Shown here: positions 48,805 through 61,198 of the stretch, piece by piece
How positions within the stretch are numbered: the stretch's first letter is position 1
Layout: every line of letters starts with the position of its first letter
From: Strongylocentrotus droebachiensis
Taxonomy: Eukaryota > Echinodermata > Echinoidea > Camarodonta > Strongylocentrotidae
DNA: 64,000 bases
Assembly: GCA_035222895.1 (NCBI GenBank)
Contig: JAVYIG010006795.1
Location: forward strand, 1-64,000
Reading direction: 5' to 3'
Notes under the pieces: generated by a model
Databases searched by the model: none
What the model was told of the DNA's origin: nothing
Seen by the model: only the letters and a program-made list of their open reading frames with translations
Translations under genes and position numbers: made by a program

Positions 48805-48856
48805 TCAGCCCAAATCAAATCGAATTACAGATTCACCAGTATGAAAAGCAAAATAA

Positions 48857-51800
48857 TCATTCATTAATGTTTCGCGAAAAACTCTGCTTTCCCTTGATCC
48901 AGATGGTAATCTCTGCAAACAAAAACAATAAAAAGGAGAAGAATGAGGAAAACGGACAAATTTGTTCAAAATAGTAATTTTACTCATTTTTTTCCTAATT
49001 TTTAAGTGAATTCAATTGTATATGTGAAACATGAGATAAATGTAACAAAACAGAGTGGTTCCTTTCTGTTTGACGGCTCTCTCAAATTTCTACATTGAAT
49101 TTGTTATACAAAATGTTAAAGCTTATGCTTTGGTACAGTAGCAAAAAGGAAATTGGAAAGAAACGTGTTAAAGATAGTCTCGTTTTAGATCATTTGGTAT
49201 GCATTTAATGAATTCCGGTGAATTTAAGTGTAACTATGGGCACGGAACGCCAGATAACGGCTTTGTATTCCCATACGCTAAAGACCCGCCCATCTTTATA
49301 GCTCCTGGCACATTGATCGTGGAGATTCTCATGGATTCAGCGTGTGTGTAGACTATAGCGTAAACTCGAATTTACTTCCCAGGATTGTATCTGATTATTT
49401 TTTCCTCCCATTTATTTGTTTAATATATCACTTGAAAAGAACTCGTAGCAGCTTAGTATTGCTAGTATCTTCCTATTATCTCCAGTTGAAGAAATCTGAC
49501 GAGAACTTTTTGAGGGCTTACCTAAACTGCACATGATCATTCAGTTTGCAGAACATTAAGTTTTTGTTTATGAGAATTCACCCTTCTGTATTCCATCGAT
49601 GACGCAACAAGTGAATACCATTGTCAAAATCTGAGGAAGTAATAGGAAAGTGATCGGATCAGGATTTTTTTTTTTAATGAGTAATTTAATCTGAGAACAT
49701 TTGAAATGTCCTGGAATTCTGAACATATTACTTAATAATGTAATTACTGTACGGAAGGCCGGCGAGACAATTTAGTGAAGAAGACGCGAAGGCAAGTTTG
49801 AGGACTCGGCGAGTCGACTTCTCTGGAATGAGAAGACGAGATGACGAGCTGTTCTTAACTCGGCAAATCGACTTCTCTGGACCAGCACACTAGATGACGA
49901 GTTGTTGTTAACTTGGCAAATCGACTTTACTGGACCAGCACACTAGATGACGAGTTGTTGTTAACTCGGCAAATCGACTTCTCTGGACCAGCACACTAGA
50001 TGACGAGTTGTTGTTAACTCGGCAAATCGACTTTACTGGACCAGCACACTAGATGACGAGTTGTTGTTAACTCGGCAAATCGACTTCTCTGGACCAGCAC
50101 ACTAGATGACGAGTTGTTGTTAACTCGGCAAATCGACTTTACTGGACCAGAAAATGGGATGATGGGTTGTTCTTAACTCGGCAAATCGACTTCTCTGGAC
50201 CAGGAAACGAGATGACGAATTGTTCTCAACTCGGCAAATCGACTTCTCCGGACCAAAAGACGAAATGACGAGTTGTTTTAATTCGGCAATCTTGTTTGGG
50301 ACGCGAATACGAGATGACGTACGGAAGCTTATAAGTGCCAACCAGATGACGATATAAGAAAACGGGAAGACGGGTTAAATGATGAGAAGACAAGATGACG
50401 AGTTGTTGAAACTCGGCACGTCGACTTGTTTGGGGCAAGAAGACAAAATGACGAGTTGTTGAAACTCGGCAAGTCGACTTGTTTGGGACAGGAAGACAAA
50501 ATGACGAGTTGTTGAAACTCGGCAAGTCGACTTGTTTGGGGCAAGAAAACAAAATGACGAGTTGTTGAAACTCGGCAAGTCGACTTGTTTGGGACAAGAA
50601 GACGAGATGACGAGTTGTTCTTAATTCGGCAAGTCCGGGGGCAAATCGACTTTACTGGACCAGCACACTAGATGACGAGTTGTTGTTAACTCGGCAAATC
50701 GACTTCTCTGGACCAGCACACTAGATGACGAGTTGTTGTTAACTCGGCAAATCGACTTTACTGGACCAGAAAATGGGATGATGGGTTGTTCTTAACTCGG
50801 CAAATCGACTTCTCTGGACCAGGAAACGAGATGACGAATTGTTCTCAACTCGGCAAATCGACTTCTCCGGACCAAAAGACGAAATGACGAGTTGTTTTAA
50901 TTCGGCAATCTTGTTTGGGACGCGAATACGAGATGACGTACGGAAGCTTATAAGTGCCAACCAGATGACGATATAAGAAAACGGGAAGACGGGTTAAATG
51001 ATGAGAAGACAAGATGACGAGTTGTTGAAACTCGGCACGTCGACTTGTGTGGGGCAAGAAGACAAAATGACGAGTTGTTGAAACTCGGCAAGTCGACTTG
51101 TTTGGGACAGGAAGACAAAATGACGAGTTGTTGAAACTCGGCAAGTCGACTTGTTTGGGGCAAGAAAACAAAATGACGAGTTGTTGAAACTCGGCAAGTC
51201 GACTTGTTTGGGACAAGAAGACGAGATGACGAGTTGTTCTTAATTCGGCAAGTCCGGGGGCAAGTCGACTTGTTTGGGACAAAAAGACAAGATTAACTCG
51301 ACTTATTTAAGACGAGATGATGAATATCTAAGTCGGCAAATCGATGTCAAGCTCCAACAACCCTTTACCTCGCCTTCTCGTCTGTGGCTGGACACACAAT
51401 AAACAAACGAACACATCATAATATTCCAGCAACACGTAACAAGGGCCAAGTGAAGCATTGCAACTCACAATTAATAAGACTTACCTCAAAGATGATTAGA
51501 GCGAAGCAAATGGCACCAATGAGAATGAAGTTTTCTTGGACTACATCTATGGATGCTTCAACGCAACCCTGTGCAAGACAAAAATAAACATTCCAATGAT
51601 AATGATAATAGTAATGATAGTAGTAATGATGATAGTATTACTAACAATAAGAATGATAATAGTAATGATCTTAGTATTAATAACAACTTTTATAATAATA
51701 CAAGTAATTTAAATAGTAATATTAATATTATTAGTAGTAGTAATGATGATGATGATAGGTAAAATGAAAACAATAATTTTACGAGGTAAGAATAATCATC

Positions 51801-54800
51801 ATAATGACGATGATGAAGAAAAAAACATATTTCGTTATTGAACTATGAGGTTTTTTCCACACTCACAAAAAGCAATAACAGACACAAAAAACAACAATTA
51901 TATTTGAACCTCTCAAACATTTTAGGAAAGATCGATGCATAACGGAATAAATTCACTTTCAATCTTCTCTTGAAACGTTTTTCCATGTCAAAGTGGTACC
52001 TTCGCGGCATAATAACTTACAGTTGTCTGGACCATAGCTGTAAACGTTGGTATCCCCTTCACTCCTGTCTGACAGAGCACTATGTCCCCGCCATCAGCCT
52101 CCGGTATGCAGCAAGACTCGGGTACCGCCTCAAACGCAGGACAATTCACACACAATATGTAGTCTTCAACGCCACTCGCACCACAGCATTTGGACTGGAA
52201 TAATGGAGTAGATTGTAAAACAGAGAGTCGAGGGAAAGATTGAAATATTAATTTTGGCCTAATCATATCAGATCTTTAGAACTTTCCATTAATATCTGAA
52301 ACATTCTTTGATCAGCAGAATTACTCTTTCTCTCCCCCTTCCCCCTCTCTCTCCCTCCTCCTCTCTTTTTCCTTCTCTCCCCTCTCCCCTCCTCCTCTCT
52401 CTCTCCCTCTCTCCCTCTCCCTCCCCTCTCTCTCCCTTTCTTTCTCTCTCTCCCTCTCCCTCCTTCCCCCTTCTCTCTCGCTCTTTCTTTCTATCCCTCT
52501 TTCTCCCTGCCTCTCCCCTCCCCCCTCTCTCTCTCTCTCTCTCCCTCCCCTCCCCTGCCCCTCTTTCTCTCTCTTTCTCTCTCTTACCGCTATCTGGACT
52601 TCATCTATAATGTCTGTTGATGCTGTTGACTCCGGGTTGTTGTAGTTCTCATGGATTGTTTGGGTCATTCCTGCTGTCATGCTGTCCTCTATCTATAATA
52701 AATAAATATACGTAATAATTATCATTCACTAAAAGTTGTTCCACCTTATAACTTTTATAAACCCTAACATTTCTAATTGTTTGCATTCATTCATCCTTTG
52801 GAATATAAAATATTGTAATTAATATACCTTAACCTTATGTAGTAACTTTGATTATCTTACAACGAAATAATATCCTTAAAATTATTGCGACTCTTGTTTA
52901 GAGTTGACTTTATTACCATGAAATGTCAACTATTTGTCAGACCAAATCCTGCCTCCCGCCACCCCCCCCCCCCAAAAAAAAAGAAGAAGACTAGGAACAA
53001 AACAGTGAAGAAAACATAAACGACAAATAAGTAAAATAAATTATATTGGACACTGATCATCCGAAAGTAATAAAATGCCTTAAAACATGAACGATTCAAA
53101 TTAATTTACATGATTTATTTGTGTGTACATTGCTTTTACCGAGCAGTTGTTGAAACTTAGCTTTTTAGCTTAACTAAAAATTCGAAAACAAAAATTAAGC
53201 GTGTAAAAAAAAAGCTGTGGTTTGCAAGTTTCAGTCAACTATAATCAATTGCCACGAACATATTTAATCGAAATTTAAATCAGACCCTGGGTTTTAGGCT
53301 TTGTTTGGAATCGAGTCAACCAAAGGAAATAAGTTTGAGGTCTAAGTCTTCCTGTTGTTAAACGTGATTTTATACCCAGGATCGGGTTTAACTGAATAAT
53401 TAAAAAAAAACATGGAATACGGACCTTTAGGTCTAGTTTGAGTCAGTTATGGTATGGTGTTAGGCTTACCTCGTCATTGTATACAAAAGCGAGGGAACCG
53501 GCAGTTATTTCACCACAAATGATGAGGAGCATTAAGACCCAGTACTGCAAAATATAAAAATAATCAGATCACAGTAAGTAATACTACATCGAAAGAGAAA
53601 GTACGCTTACATCGACCGTTAAAGGGGGTGTAGCATGAAAAGACTACGTGCCTTTCCCATGGGCCGACTCGGGGCCAATCGGGTAAACGACTACGGACGA
53701 CGCAACCGCAGTGTTCACGTGCGTGCAACATACACGAAACCGAGGCGTGGGGAAAACTTCGGTCTGTTTCGATTTCGCGAACGCTAGGACGCGCTGACCG
53801 TTTAATCGAGTCCATTTGTTTATGTGCAGTTGTTCAAAAAAGACGCAGATGGCGTTAACCAGCATTTGCCATGCTACACCCCCTTTAACTTTTGCGGTTT
53901 TAAAGATAACACGCCTCCCCCTTCCTGTTTCAGACAATGTTCTAATCTTCGCCTATCATGTTAGAAATTCCATTCAGGAATGATTATCATCCCTTCCCCC
54001 ACAACACCCGAACGCAACCTATCTACTTTCTCCATTATTTTTCTCCGCGCTTTTATAAATTATAGATACACTAATATTAGATTTGTGTTATCCTTATACA
54101 AAAAAAGAGAGAATCATCATATTTGTTTCGATTAATAATAAATAATTTGTTTAATTTAATTGAACTGACTTAATTTGACATGAATTGTGCGATCAGCGAC
54201 AACCCCCCCCCCCCCCCTGTCGCTGTACACTAGTCCAGATTCCCTCCTTTTATTATATATTTGTTATTCAACAATCATCTATGTAATCCTTCCTTTAACA
54301 CGCATCCCACAAGATCGGGCACCTGTCGAGAAAAAAAGGCAAGGACTGTCTCCGTTTTAACGTTGAGGTCGTGTTTTTTTTATCAGCTGATTGGGCGCGC
54401 GACTCGGAAAAGCCCAGGCAGTGGTTGACTAGCTCTACACCCGATTGAGAATTATGCTCATGATTTTTGGTAGCCTCCAACCAAACATCCCGATCACGTT
54501 GTCGTGGTTGCAAGATCCAAGGAGCATATTTCAACAACACGAAACACTCCAACGTTATCATAGACAGGCCAAAGTCTAACACGCTATCATTTATAATAGA
54601 CCTGTCGAATGGGCTTCGATTCCCGTGGAATCTCGGGATGGGACGAGGTAATTATCCAACCCCTAATCAACTACCGTACATTGAAAATGCATTAAAAAGA
54701 AATCAGTAGGTCATTAATACCAATGAATACAAAACAAATTAAAATTAGGATACATTTTGTTGCAAATTATGTCTGAATCTTCAGGGAAATTCGATAGTCT

Positions 54801-57798
54801 GCGCCCCCCCCCCCCTTAAACAAAAAAAAAAGAGGTACGAGGATGGCATGCTTGATGTAGCGAAATAAATCGTATGTTATGAACAATTTGATACAGGTAT
54901 ACTGATATCTAACTATTGGATTACGAATTAAGTGGCTTGTTGTGCCTCAAATAGAGAGAAAGAAAGAGACACATTCGTACACAACCTGGATGTGGGGGCA
55001 ACGATATGTATAATTATGCCCCACCCCACTTTTTGGAATTTAATTGGTTTACTTCAAATAAACATCACATAAAAAAGGCACTTTAAATTAGTTTTTTTGG
55101 GGAATTGAATTGGTTGCTTCAAGTAAACATCACATAAAAAAGGCACTCTAAATTAGTAATTTCCGGGATTAATTGTAACCATAATATAATTTTTTGGGGG
55201 TAATTCTTTAATGAGAAACCCTAGAACAGTCCCTGTTCTAACTTACCATTTTGAGGAGGCAAACGCCCTCTTTCATGGCACCGCAGCAGCCGCAGAACCC
55301 CACTATGAATGTGAAGCATCCTATGGCTATAGTCAAAGCACACACGATGACTAAGGTGTCCTCGGCGAAGAGTTCTTGATAGTCCGCCTGCTTGGCAGTC
55401 ACATAGGAACCCACGGATATGAGGATCACTCCAACCGCCTGAAGATTTGTTAAAAGATGATAATTGCGATGATGTTACAGATGGTTCTAAGACACCTACC
55501 CCCTGTACATCCCCCCCCCCCCCCCGGGTAACCACCCCAGTCAACTACCCCTTAGGAGAACTACCCCTAGGGCAACTACCCCCCTAGGGCAACCACCCTC
55601 TAGAACGACTACCCCCAAGACAACTACCCCTACGACAACCATCCTCTAGGACAGCTATCCTAGGGGGGTGGGGGTAGTTGTCTGGACGTAGTTATCCGGG
55701 GGTAGTTGTCCGGGGGTAGTTGTCCTGGGGTATTTGTCCTAGAGGCTGGTTGCCCTAAGGGGTAGTTGTCCTAAAGGGTAGTTGACTGGGGGTGGTTATC
55801 CGGGGTGGATGTCTTAGGGGGTAGGTGCCCTGATACAGTTACAGATGATTGAGATGTAATGGTGATAATAGCGGTAATGGAGACGGTTGCAAAATATGTG
55901 ACTGAAATAGTGGTGGTGGTGGTGGTGGTGAATGGTGGTGGTCACGGTACCAAGAGATATGCCCAAAATACTGGTGGTGATCGTGATGGTGATGTTGACG
56001 TTGATGGATATAGACAAAGGAGACGGAAATGGTAACGATGATGGTGGTGATGATGGTAATGGTGGTGGTGATGGTAATAGTGGTGTGATGTAGGTGATGG
56101 TGATGGTGTTGAGGTGGTGATGGTGTTAATGGTGGTGATAATGATGATGATGGTGGTGGTGATTCTGGTGGTGATGGTAATGGGTTATAATACAAGTGAA
56201 GAATATTGTGGAAGTCGTGGCGGGGACGGTGGTGGGTAATATACACATTTGATGAAAATGGTGGCGATTGTGTTGATGATAATGGTAGTGGTGGTGATGG
56301 TGATGCTGGTGATGGATATGGTAAAGTGTATCCGGACACCTACCCCCTGGACAGCCACCCTTCGGATAACAACCCCTAGGATAACCATCCTCTAGGACAA
56401 ACATCCCCCGGACAACTCCCCCCAGACAACTACCCCCTAGGACAACCAACCTCTAGGACAACTACCCTCGGACAACTACCCCCTAGGACAACCACCCTCT
56501 AGGACATATGCCTCCTTGACATCGACCACCAATAGTAACTACCACCCAACTACCCCCGGACAATAACCACTTAGTGTAATTATCAATCGAGGGGTAGTTG
56601 TCCTATAGGGTGGCTGTCCTAGGGGGTAGTTGTCTGGGGTTAATTTTCAGGGTTGGTTGTCTTAGAGGGTGGTTGTTCTAGGGGGTAGTTGTCTGGGGTA
56701 GTTGCCCCAGGGGTAGTCGTCCTAGAGGGTGGTTGCCCTAGGGTGTAGTTGTCCTAGGAGTTAGTTGTCCTAGGGGATTATCCGAAGGGTGGTTGTCACT
56801 ATGAATATGACTGACAAAGAAAACGGACAAAATATACAGTTCCTCAGGTAGACAAAGGAACATCCCTTCACTGCTATTATGTAAAAAGTGAATATGCATG
56901 TGACACCTGTACTACACATGTTTACATAATAGCAGTGAAGGGATGTTCCTTTGTCTACCTGAGGAACTGTATATTTTGTCCACTTTCTTTGTCAGTCATG
57001 TTCATAGTGTGTCCAGGGGGTAGGTGTCCTAGAAACATCTTGGTAATGATGATAGTACTAACTTTGGATGTGATGCTTGTAATTAAAGAACGATATTTGC
57101 GACGGACACTGATGTGTAATGTTCATGATAAAACAATTATTTCATCTTTTCACCTCCACAAAACTCAGCTTAAACTGGTGATTTCAAAACAACATCAACT
57201 AACTCTCATACTAGTTAAGAGTTGCACAAACTGTTTACTAAATGATAAATAATGTTAGTTGGTTAATTAATGCCTTGTTCGACGTAATCATACGGACTTA
57301 ATTTATCATCACTACTTCCTTCAACAGCTCAATATTGCTCGGCATACAGGTGCAACAGTAGATTTGAGTAAATTAAGATAACCCATTTTCAAATTCAAAT
57401 TCAAATTCAAAATAGCTGTGTTATTGGTTTTGGGTATACGATACATATAACATGTGAATGTTGGAAACTATGCATTAATCCATTAATGCCTATATTAAAG
57501 ATAATTTACATAATTCTCTCTTCAAGAAAGATTTTGAAAAGACAATCTCTACCCTACGTTATTTGTAGTATCATTTCATTCAGTCATTCTAAGATAAAGT
57601 GTCGAATATATAACCTTCAGTCTGCGTTATATAAGTACATTAAATCAATGAAACGAAACTAATATTCACGACTTTTACGGAATTATTAGAAAGACATATG
57701 AACTGGTAACAAAGGAAAAAGTTTGAGCTTACCCATATGCTGAAGTTGAAGACGAACAAGAGAAGCTTGGCAATCTTTGGACCACAACCTGCAACCAT
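48857..57798 (-). CDS. tetraspanin
   Basis: Exons on the minus strand: 57733-57798 (ATG at 57796-57798), 55247-55438, 53470-53544, 52588-52692, 52021-52194, 51485-51568 and a last exon starting at 48910 and ending at 48857 (alternatively 48912-48805). The first six exons are all in phase 0. About 249 residues, the usual size. TM1 from residue 11, TM2 followed by GFCGCCGAMKE in the inner loop, TM3 (YWVLMLLIICGEITAGSLAF), a large extracellular loop with the diagnostic CCG (KCCGASGVEDY) plus NCP, SCC and GC cysteines, then TM4 (FILIGAICFALIIFE). With the acceptor at 48910 TM4 continues ITIWI and is followed by a short basic tail, a proper tetraspanin end; the other acceptor gives a hydrophilic 35-residue tail. 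Role: membrane-microdomain organiser. Confidence 0.9.
49800..51340. repeat. 53-bp minisatellite with 619-bp higher-order duplication
   Basis: Units of 53 bp such as AACTCGGCAAATCGACTTCT...GACGAGTTGTTGTT repeat across the block. The variant AAGTCGACTTGTTTGGG / GTTGTTGAAACTCGGC has the same period. A 619-bp block (about 50026-50644) recurs at about 50645-51263 almost unchanged; one difference is TTGTTTGGGG at 50427 against TTGTGTGGGG. It lies in the last intron of the tetraspanin gene. The minus strand is open in places but encodes only the repeat. Confidence 0.95.
52320..52585. repeat. CT-rich microsatellite in tetraspanin intron 4
   Basis: CTCTCTCCCTC-type pyrimidine run on the plus strand. 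It begins right after the donor of tetraspanin exon 4, so on the transcribed strand the intron starts as a purine-rich GTAAGAGAGAGAAAGAG run. Confidence 0.95.
53618..53889. mobile_element. 272-bp MITE with 20-bp inverted ends and TTAA borders
   Basis: GTTAAAGGGGGTGTAGCATG at the left is exactly complemented by CATGCTACACCCCCTTTAAC at the right. The outermost TTAA on each side fits a TTAA target duplication as made by piggyBac-type transposases. No coding capacity. Tetraspanin intron 2. Confidence 0.85.
55033..55158. repeat. 65-bp tandem duplication
   Basis: Two imperfect copies containing AACATCACATAAAAAAGGCA, offset by 65 bp, in tetraspanin intron 2. Confidence 0.85.
55490..57032. mobile_element. 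1.5 kb foldback element built of GGTAGTTGTCC motifs
   Basis: Ends GACACCTACCCCCTG (55490) and CAGGGGGTAGGTGTC (57013-57030) are inverted copies. Inside, blocks of CCCCTAGGACAACTACC alternate with blocks of the complement GGGGTAGTTGTCCTAGG, around a GGTGGT/GATGGT-rich core (55855-56330) and a long hairpin at 56802-57010. No ORF with a domain. It lies in tetraspanin intron 1. Confidence 0.8.
56802..57010. repeat. long hairpin, about 85-bp arms
   Basis: The left arm (TGACTGACAAAGAAAACGGA ... GCTATTATGTAAA) is complemented almost perfectly by the right arm (TTTACATAATAGC ... TTTCTTTGTCAGTCA); the loop is about 35 bases. A few mismatches only. Confidence 0.92.
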
Positions 57799-59270
57799 TT
57801 TGATTTGATTTTTCTTGCTTATTAAAAAAGAAACACAATAAATATACAATTACAAAAAATAGATTGTATGACTCTATGAATGCGGCTTACGACCCTGACT
57901 CCAATAATGTATGTCCAAGACTGTTGAACAGGATAACTCTTCTTATAGGCGTTGTTGTGGATACGATGTGTGTATGACTCAAGTAATTAGTATTTCAAGA
58001 GGGTCACGTGCAAAGTTTATAATATCGGTCGTGCATATGGGCTCCCCTCCTCTTTCAAGCTTGAATCATAATTTTGTTTGTATAATTATGTATGAAACGT
58101 TTTCTCATCTAAAGACTTGGCTCGGCCAGATCTTCTTGTATTATCCAGCTGCGGATTTATTGTGAGTGCGTGATCTAATTTAAGTACTGTATAGGTAAAG
58201 ACAATGGCCGAATCGGGTGTAGAAAATAGACTCCCTAATAAATAAGAGCCTCAATCGCCTGTAAAATATTAGCGTTATCAACGACCTTTCATGTTTGTTC
58301 GATAGATAGTAAAGGCGTTCCCATAACTCCATTTTTGTTAATCATTCATTTTTCAAGTGTTTGCAGATACACACAGAAATTAATATTTGATGGTGATAAT
58401 TAAGGATAGGCCCTTCGCCCAACGTAGAACATGTACATGGTGTATCTGATTTGGCGGGATAATATTTCGATTAATTGACGAGGTATGCTGTGATGGAGTA
58501 AATATTATAGTCTGAAGCAATTTGGTGGATTGGAAGTTGTGTGGAACGAAACGAGGGAGGGGAGTGACACAATAATTCTGTAATACTATCTTTATTTCAT
58601 CAAATAAATTTGATGTCATCATGCATTGCCCGATCGTTCCCTCTATTCATAAAGACTATAAAACATTATTATCTTTTGGGGCCTATAAATCACAAGCGTG
58701 GCTTCCACCGAAGGCTCATCTATATTGCACTCTTCTTTTGGTTCAGCCTTTTCAACTTATACTGTATGCAAAGAAATTGATAAGATGTACTCACATTGTG
58801 TCATCTCGTTTCTGACAACAGAAAACATGACATTGTTTCTTTGTACCGCTTATTTTGTGAAAACGTTGTAAAATGTTAAATGCGGAATTTGAAAAAGATA
58901 AACTGAAATTGATTCGATGAATAAGCCGCATGCGATAGGATAATATATAAAAAATAATATACAAACATAAATGGATACACAACATTATTTCCTTTCTTTA
59001 ATGAAAGATGCAATGTTAACAAATAGATTTCACAATTTCGATGTCATACGGCTATAAGCAGATCATTTATGCGTGACAATCTAGTTGATTAAACGTATTT
59101 ATCATTCAGAAACATTTCTCGAATATTTTGTGCAGGGGAGTGGCTGGGTTACAAACCAGGACACTGACTCATAAAATTTGTTATTTACATTGTATGACAA
59201 AATTTGCTCTCAGCCAATTAAAAGCCACGATTCCAGTTGCTTATAACAGTTATTATAACCAGTTTTATGA
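57799..59270. other. upstream of tetraspanin, no gene seen
   Basis: AT-rich DNA that should include the tetraspanin promoter; no TATA/Inr combination can be assigned. No supported exons. Confidence 0.45.
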
Positions 59271-59314
59271 AAAATGGCCCCGGTTAGTGGTTTTGTCTTC
59301 ATAAACGCTATCGG

Positions 59315-59545
59315 TAAAACTCGCTCTCTCTCTCTCTCTCTCTCTGTCTCTGTCTCTCTCTCTCTCTCTCTCTCTGTCCCCCCCCCTCTCTCTCTCTCTC
59401 TCTCTCTTTCTCTTCTTCTCTCTATCTTTTCCTCTCTCTCTCTCTCTCTTCCTCTCTCTCTCTTTTCCTCTCTCTCTCCTTTTCTCTCCCTCTCTCTCTC
59501 TTTCTCAAGCTCTATCTATCTATCTATTCATCTCTCTCTCTTTTT
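59315..59545. repeat. CT microsatellite
   Basis: CTCTCT runs with CCCCCC and TATCTATC interruptions on the plus strand. Open frames here encode only Ser/Leu repeats. Confidence 0.95.
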
Positions 59546-59949
59546 AATCAAAAACATATCTACAAAAGTATACTAATAATAGTAATTAGTGTGCCGTCAC
59601 AGGAACCCAAGTACAAATATTTGCATTTTTTGTTTTCTATATCGGAATTCTGATCTTCGCAGGTTACGCTCTGACGTCACATAATTATGTAAATATATTT
59701 AGTGATAAGATTTGTATTCATATCGTATGTGATTACTAGGCCCTCATGGTTACAACGCGTATATAATGAGGCCTCATTATCACCTTAATAGCAGGAGAGG
59801 TCATCTTTGATATGGACTTGATTGTTTTGGCAGACGAGATCAAGAAGAGTTTATTGCCCCCGAATAAGAAGTTTCATAGTATAGAAACCAGAAATTTAGA
59901 TTCTCATATTCCATTAAATCCTGGATTGAACATGTCCGCTGGGAGCAAG

Positions 59950-60071
59950 GGCGTGCTAGCAGAACAATTATTCTTAGCCTTATGCTTAATTGTCCTTTAT
60001 ATATTTTTTTTCCTCTCTCTCTCTCTCTCCCTCTCTCTCTCTTTCTCTCTCTCTCTCTCCCTCTCTCTCTC

Positions 60072-60106
<35 letters not shown>

Positions 60107-60605
60107 TCCGTATTCCCCTTATACATTCACTCCCGTACCGCGTGGGATAGCTAGAAAACCCCTCTTTCTAGTAAGCGTAGTATTAATTAGCAGAACAATT
60201 ATTCTTAGCTTTATGCTTAATTGTCCTTTATATCCCCCCTCTCTCTCTCTCTTTCTCTTTCTTTCTCTCTCTCTCTCCCTCTCTTCCTCTCTCTCTCTCT
60301 CTCTCTCTCTCCCTTCCGTATTCCCCTTATACATTCACTCCCGTACCGCGTGGGATAGCTAGAAAACCCCTCTTTCTAGTAAGCGTAGTATTAATTAGCA
60401 GAACAATTATTCTTAGCTTTATGCTTAATTGTCCTTTATATCCCCCCTCTCTCTCTCTCTCTCTCTTTCTTTCTCTCTCTCTCTCCCTCTCTCCCCCTCT
60501 CTCTCTCTCTCTCTCTCTCTCCCTTCCGTATTCCCCTTATACATTCACTCCCGTACCGCGTGGGATAGCTAGAAAACCCCTCTTTCTAGTAAGCGTAGTA
60601 TAAAT
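59950..60605. repeat. three tandem copies of a 208-231 bp unit
   Basis: Each unit runs AGAACAATTATTCTTAGC, TTATGCTTAATTGTCCTTTA, a CT tract of variable length, then CCGTATTCCCCTTATACATT, ACTCCCGTACCGCGTGGGAT and CTAGTAAGCGTAGTAT. Copies start at 59961, 60192 and 60400. The non-CT parts are nearly identical, so length differences come from the CT tract. Confidence 0.93.
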
Positions 60606-61198
60606 TACAGTCTATAGGTCTAGTCACAGAATAATTCTTCAGGAAAAAAAATCAGAACATGTTAATCACATTACATTTGTCAGTGAAATGTAAGGGTTGG
60701 TGTATTCCACTATCAACACTAACACTAACACTAACACTAACATAGACCTCAAGTGTGGATCTATGTCGAGCAAAGATTGTCTTAATTTCTACTTTGTTTT
60801 ATGAGGCTATTCATTTTTCAGATCTTAAAACATTACCATCTATTTTTAAGAAAAGATGTTACTATGCAACATTATTTTGTTGAAAAAAGCTGCAAATTTA
60901 TTGATGTTTTATATACTCCGTGTACATAACTTTTATATTTTGTAAACTATGAACAAGAAAATACGGAATGAAAATACATGGAAATGTATCTTAAAACTGA
61001 AACGAATTCAATTCAATGTATTTAGATATGAAACATTTAGGACATATAACGTAAAAGAACGAAAAGAAAAATACAGAAAGTAACTAAAACTTGAAGTGAA
61101 ATGAATTTAATTCATCGTGTTAACACATGTTATATTTAACATATATCAAATTAGAGAAACAGAAAAGAAGAAAAGAAAGTAAAATAATTTGAATTGCA

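Noticed and set aside
50226-51282. Repetitive minus-strand ORFs (123 and 145 codons)
   Set aside because: Pure translation of the 53-bp minisatellite; the same protein pattern occurs in several frames.
49800-51340. CRISPR-like regular repeats
   Set aside because: Units are contiguous tandem copies with no unique spacers, in an animal intron.
54600-54660. Possible tRNA or SINE (GGCTTCGATTCCCG)
   Set aside because: A B-box-like word is present but no A box or cloverleaf at the right distance.
55814-56449. His/Pro/Thr-rich minus-strand ORFs
   Set aside because: Translations of GGTGAT/GGTGGT repeats in the 1.5 kb foldback element.
59812-60150. 112-codon plus-strand ORF
   Set aside because: The first 60 residues show no domain and the remainder is CT-repeat translation.
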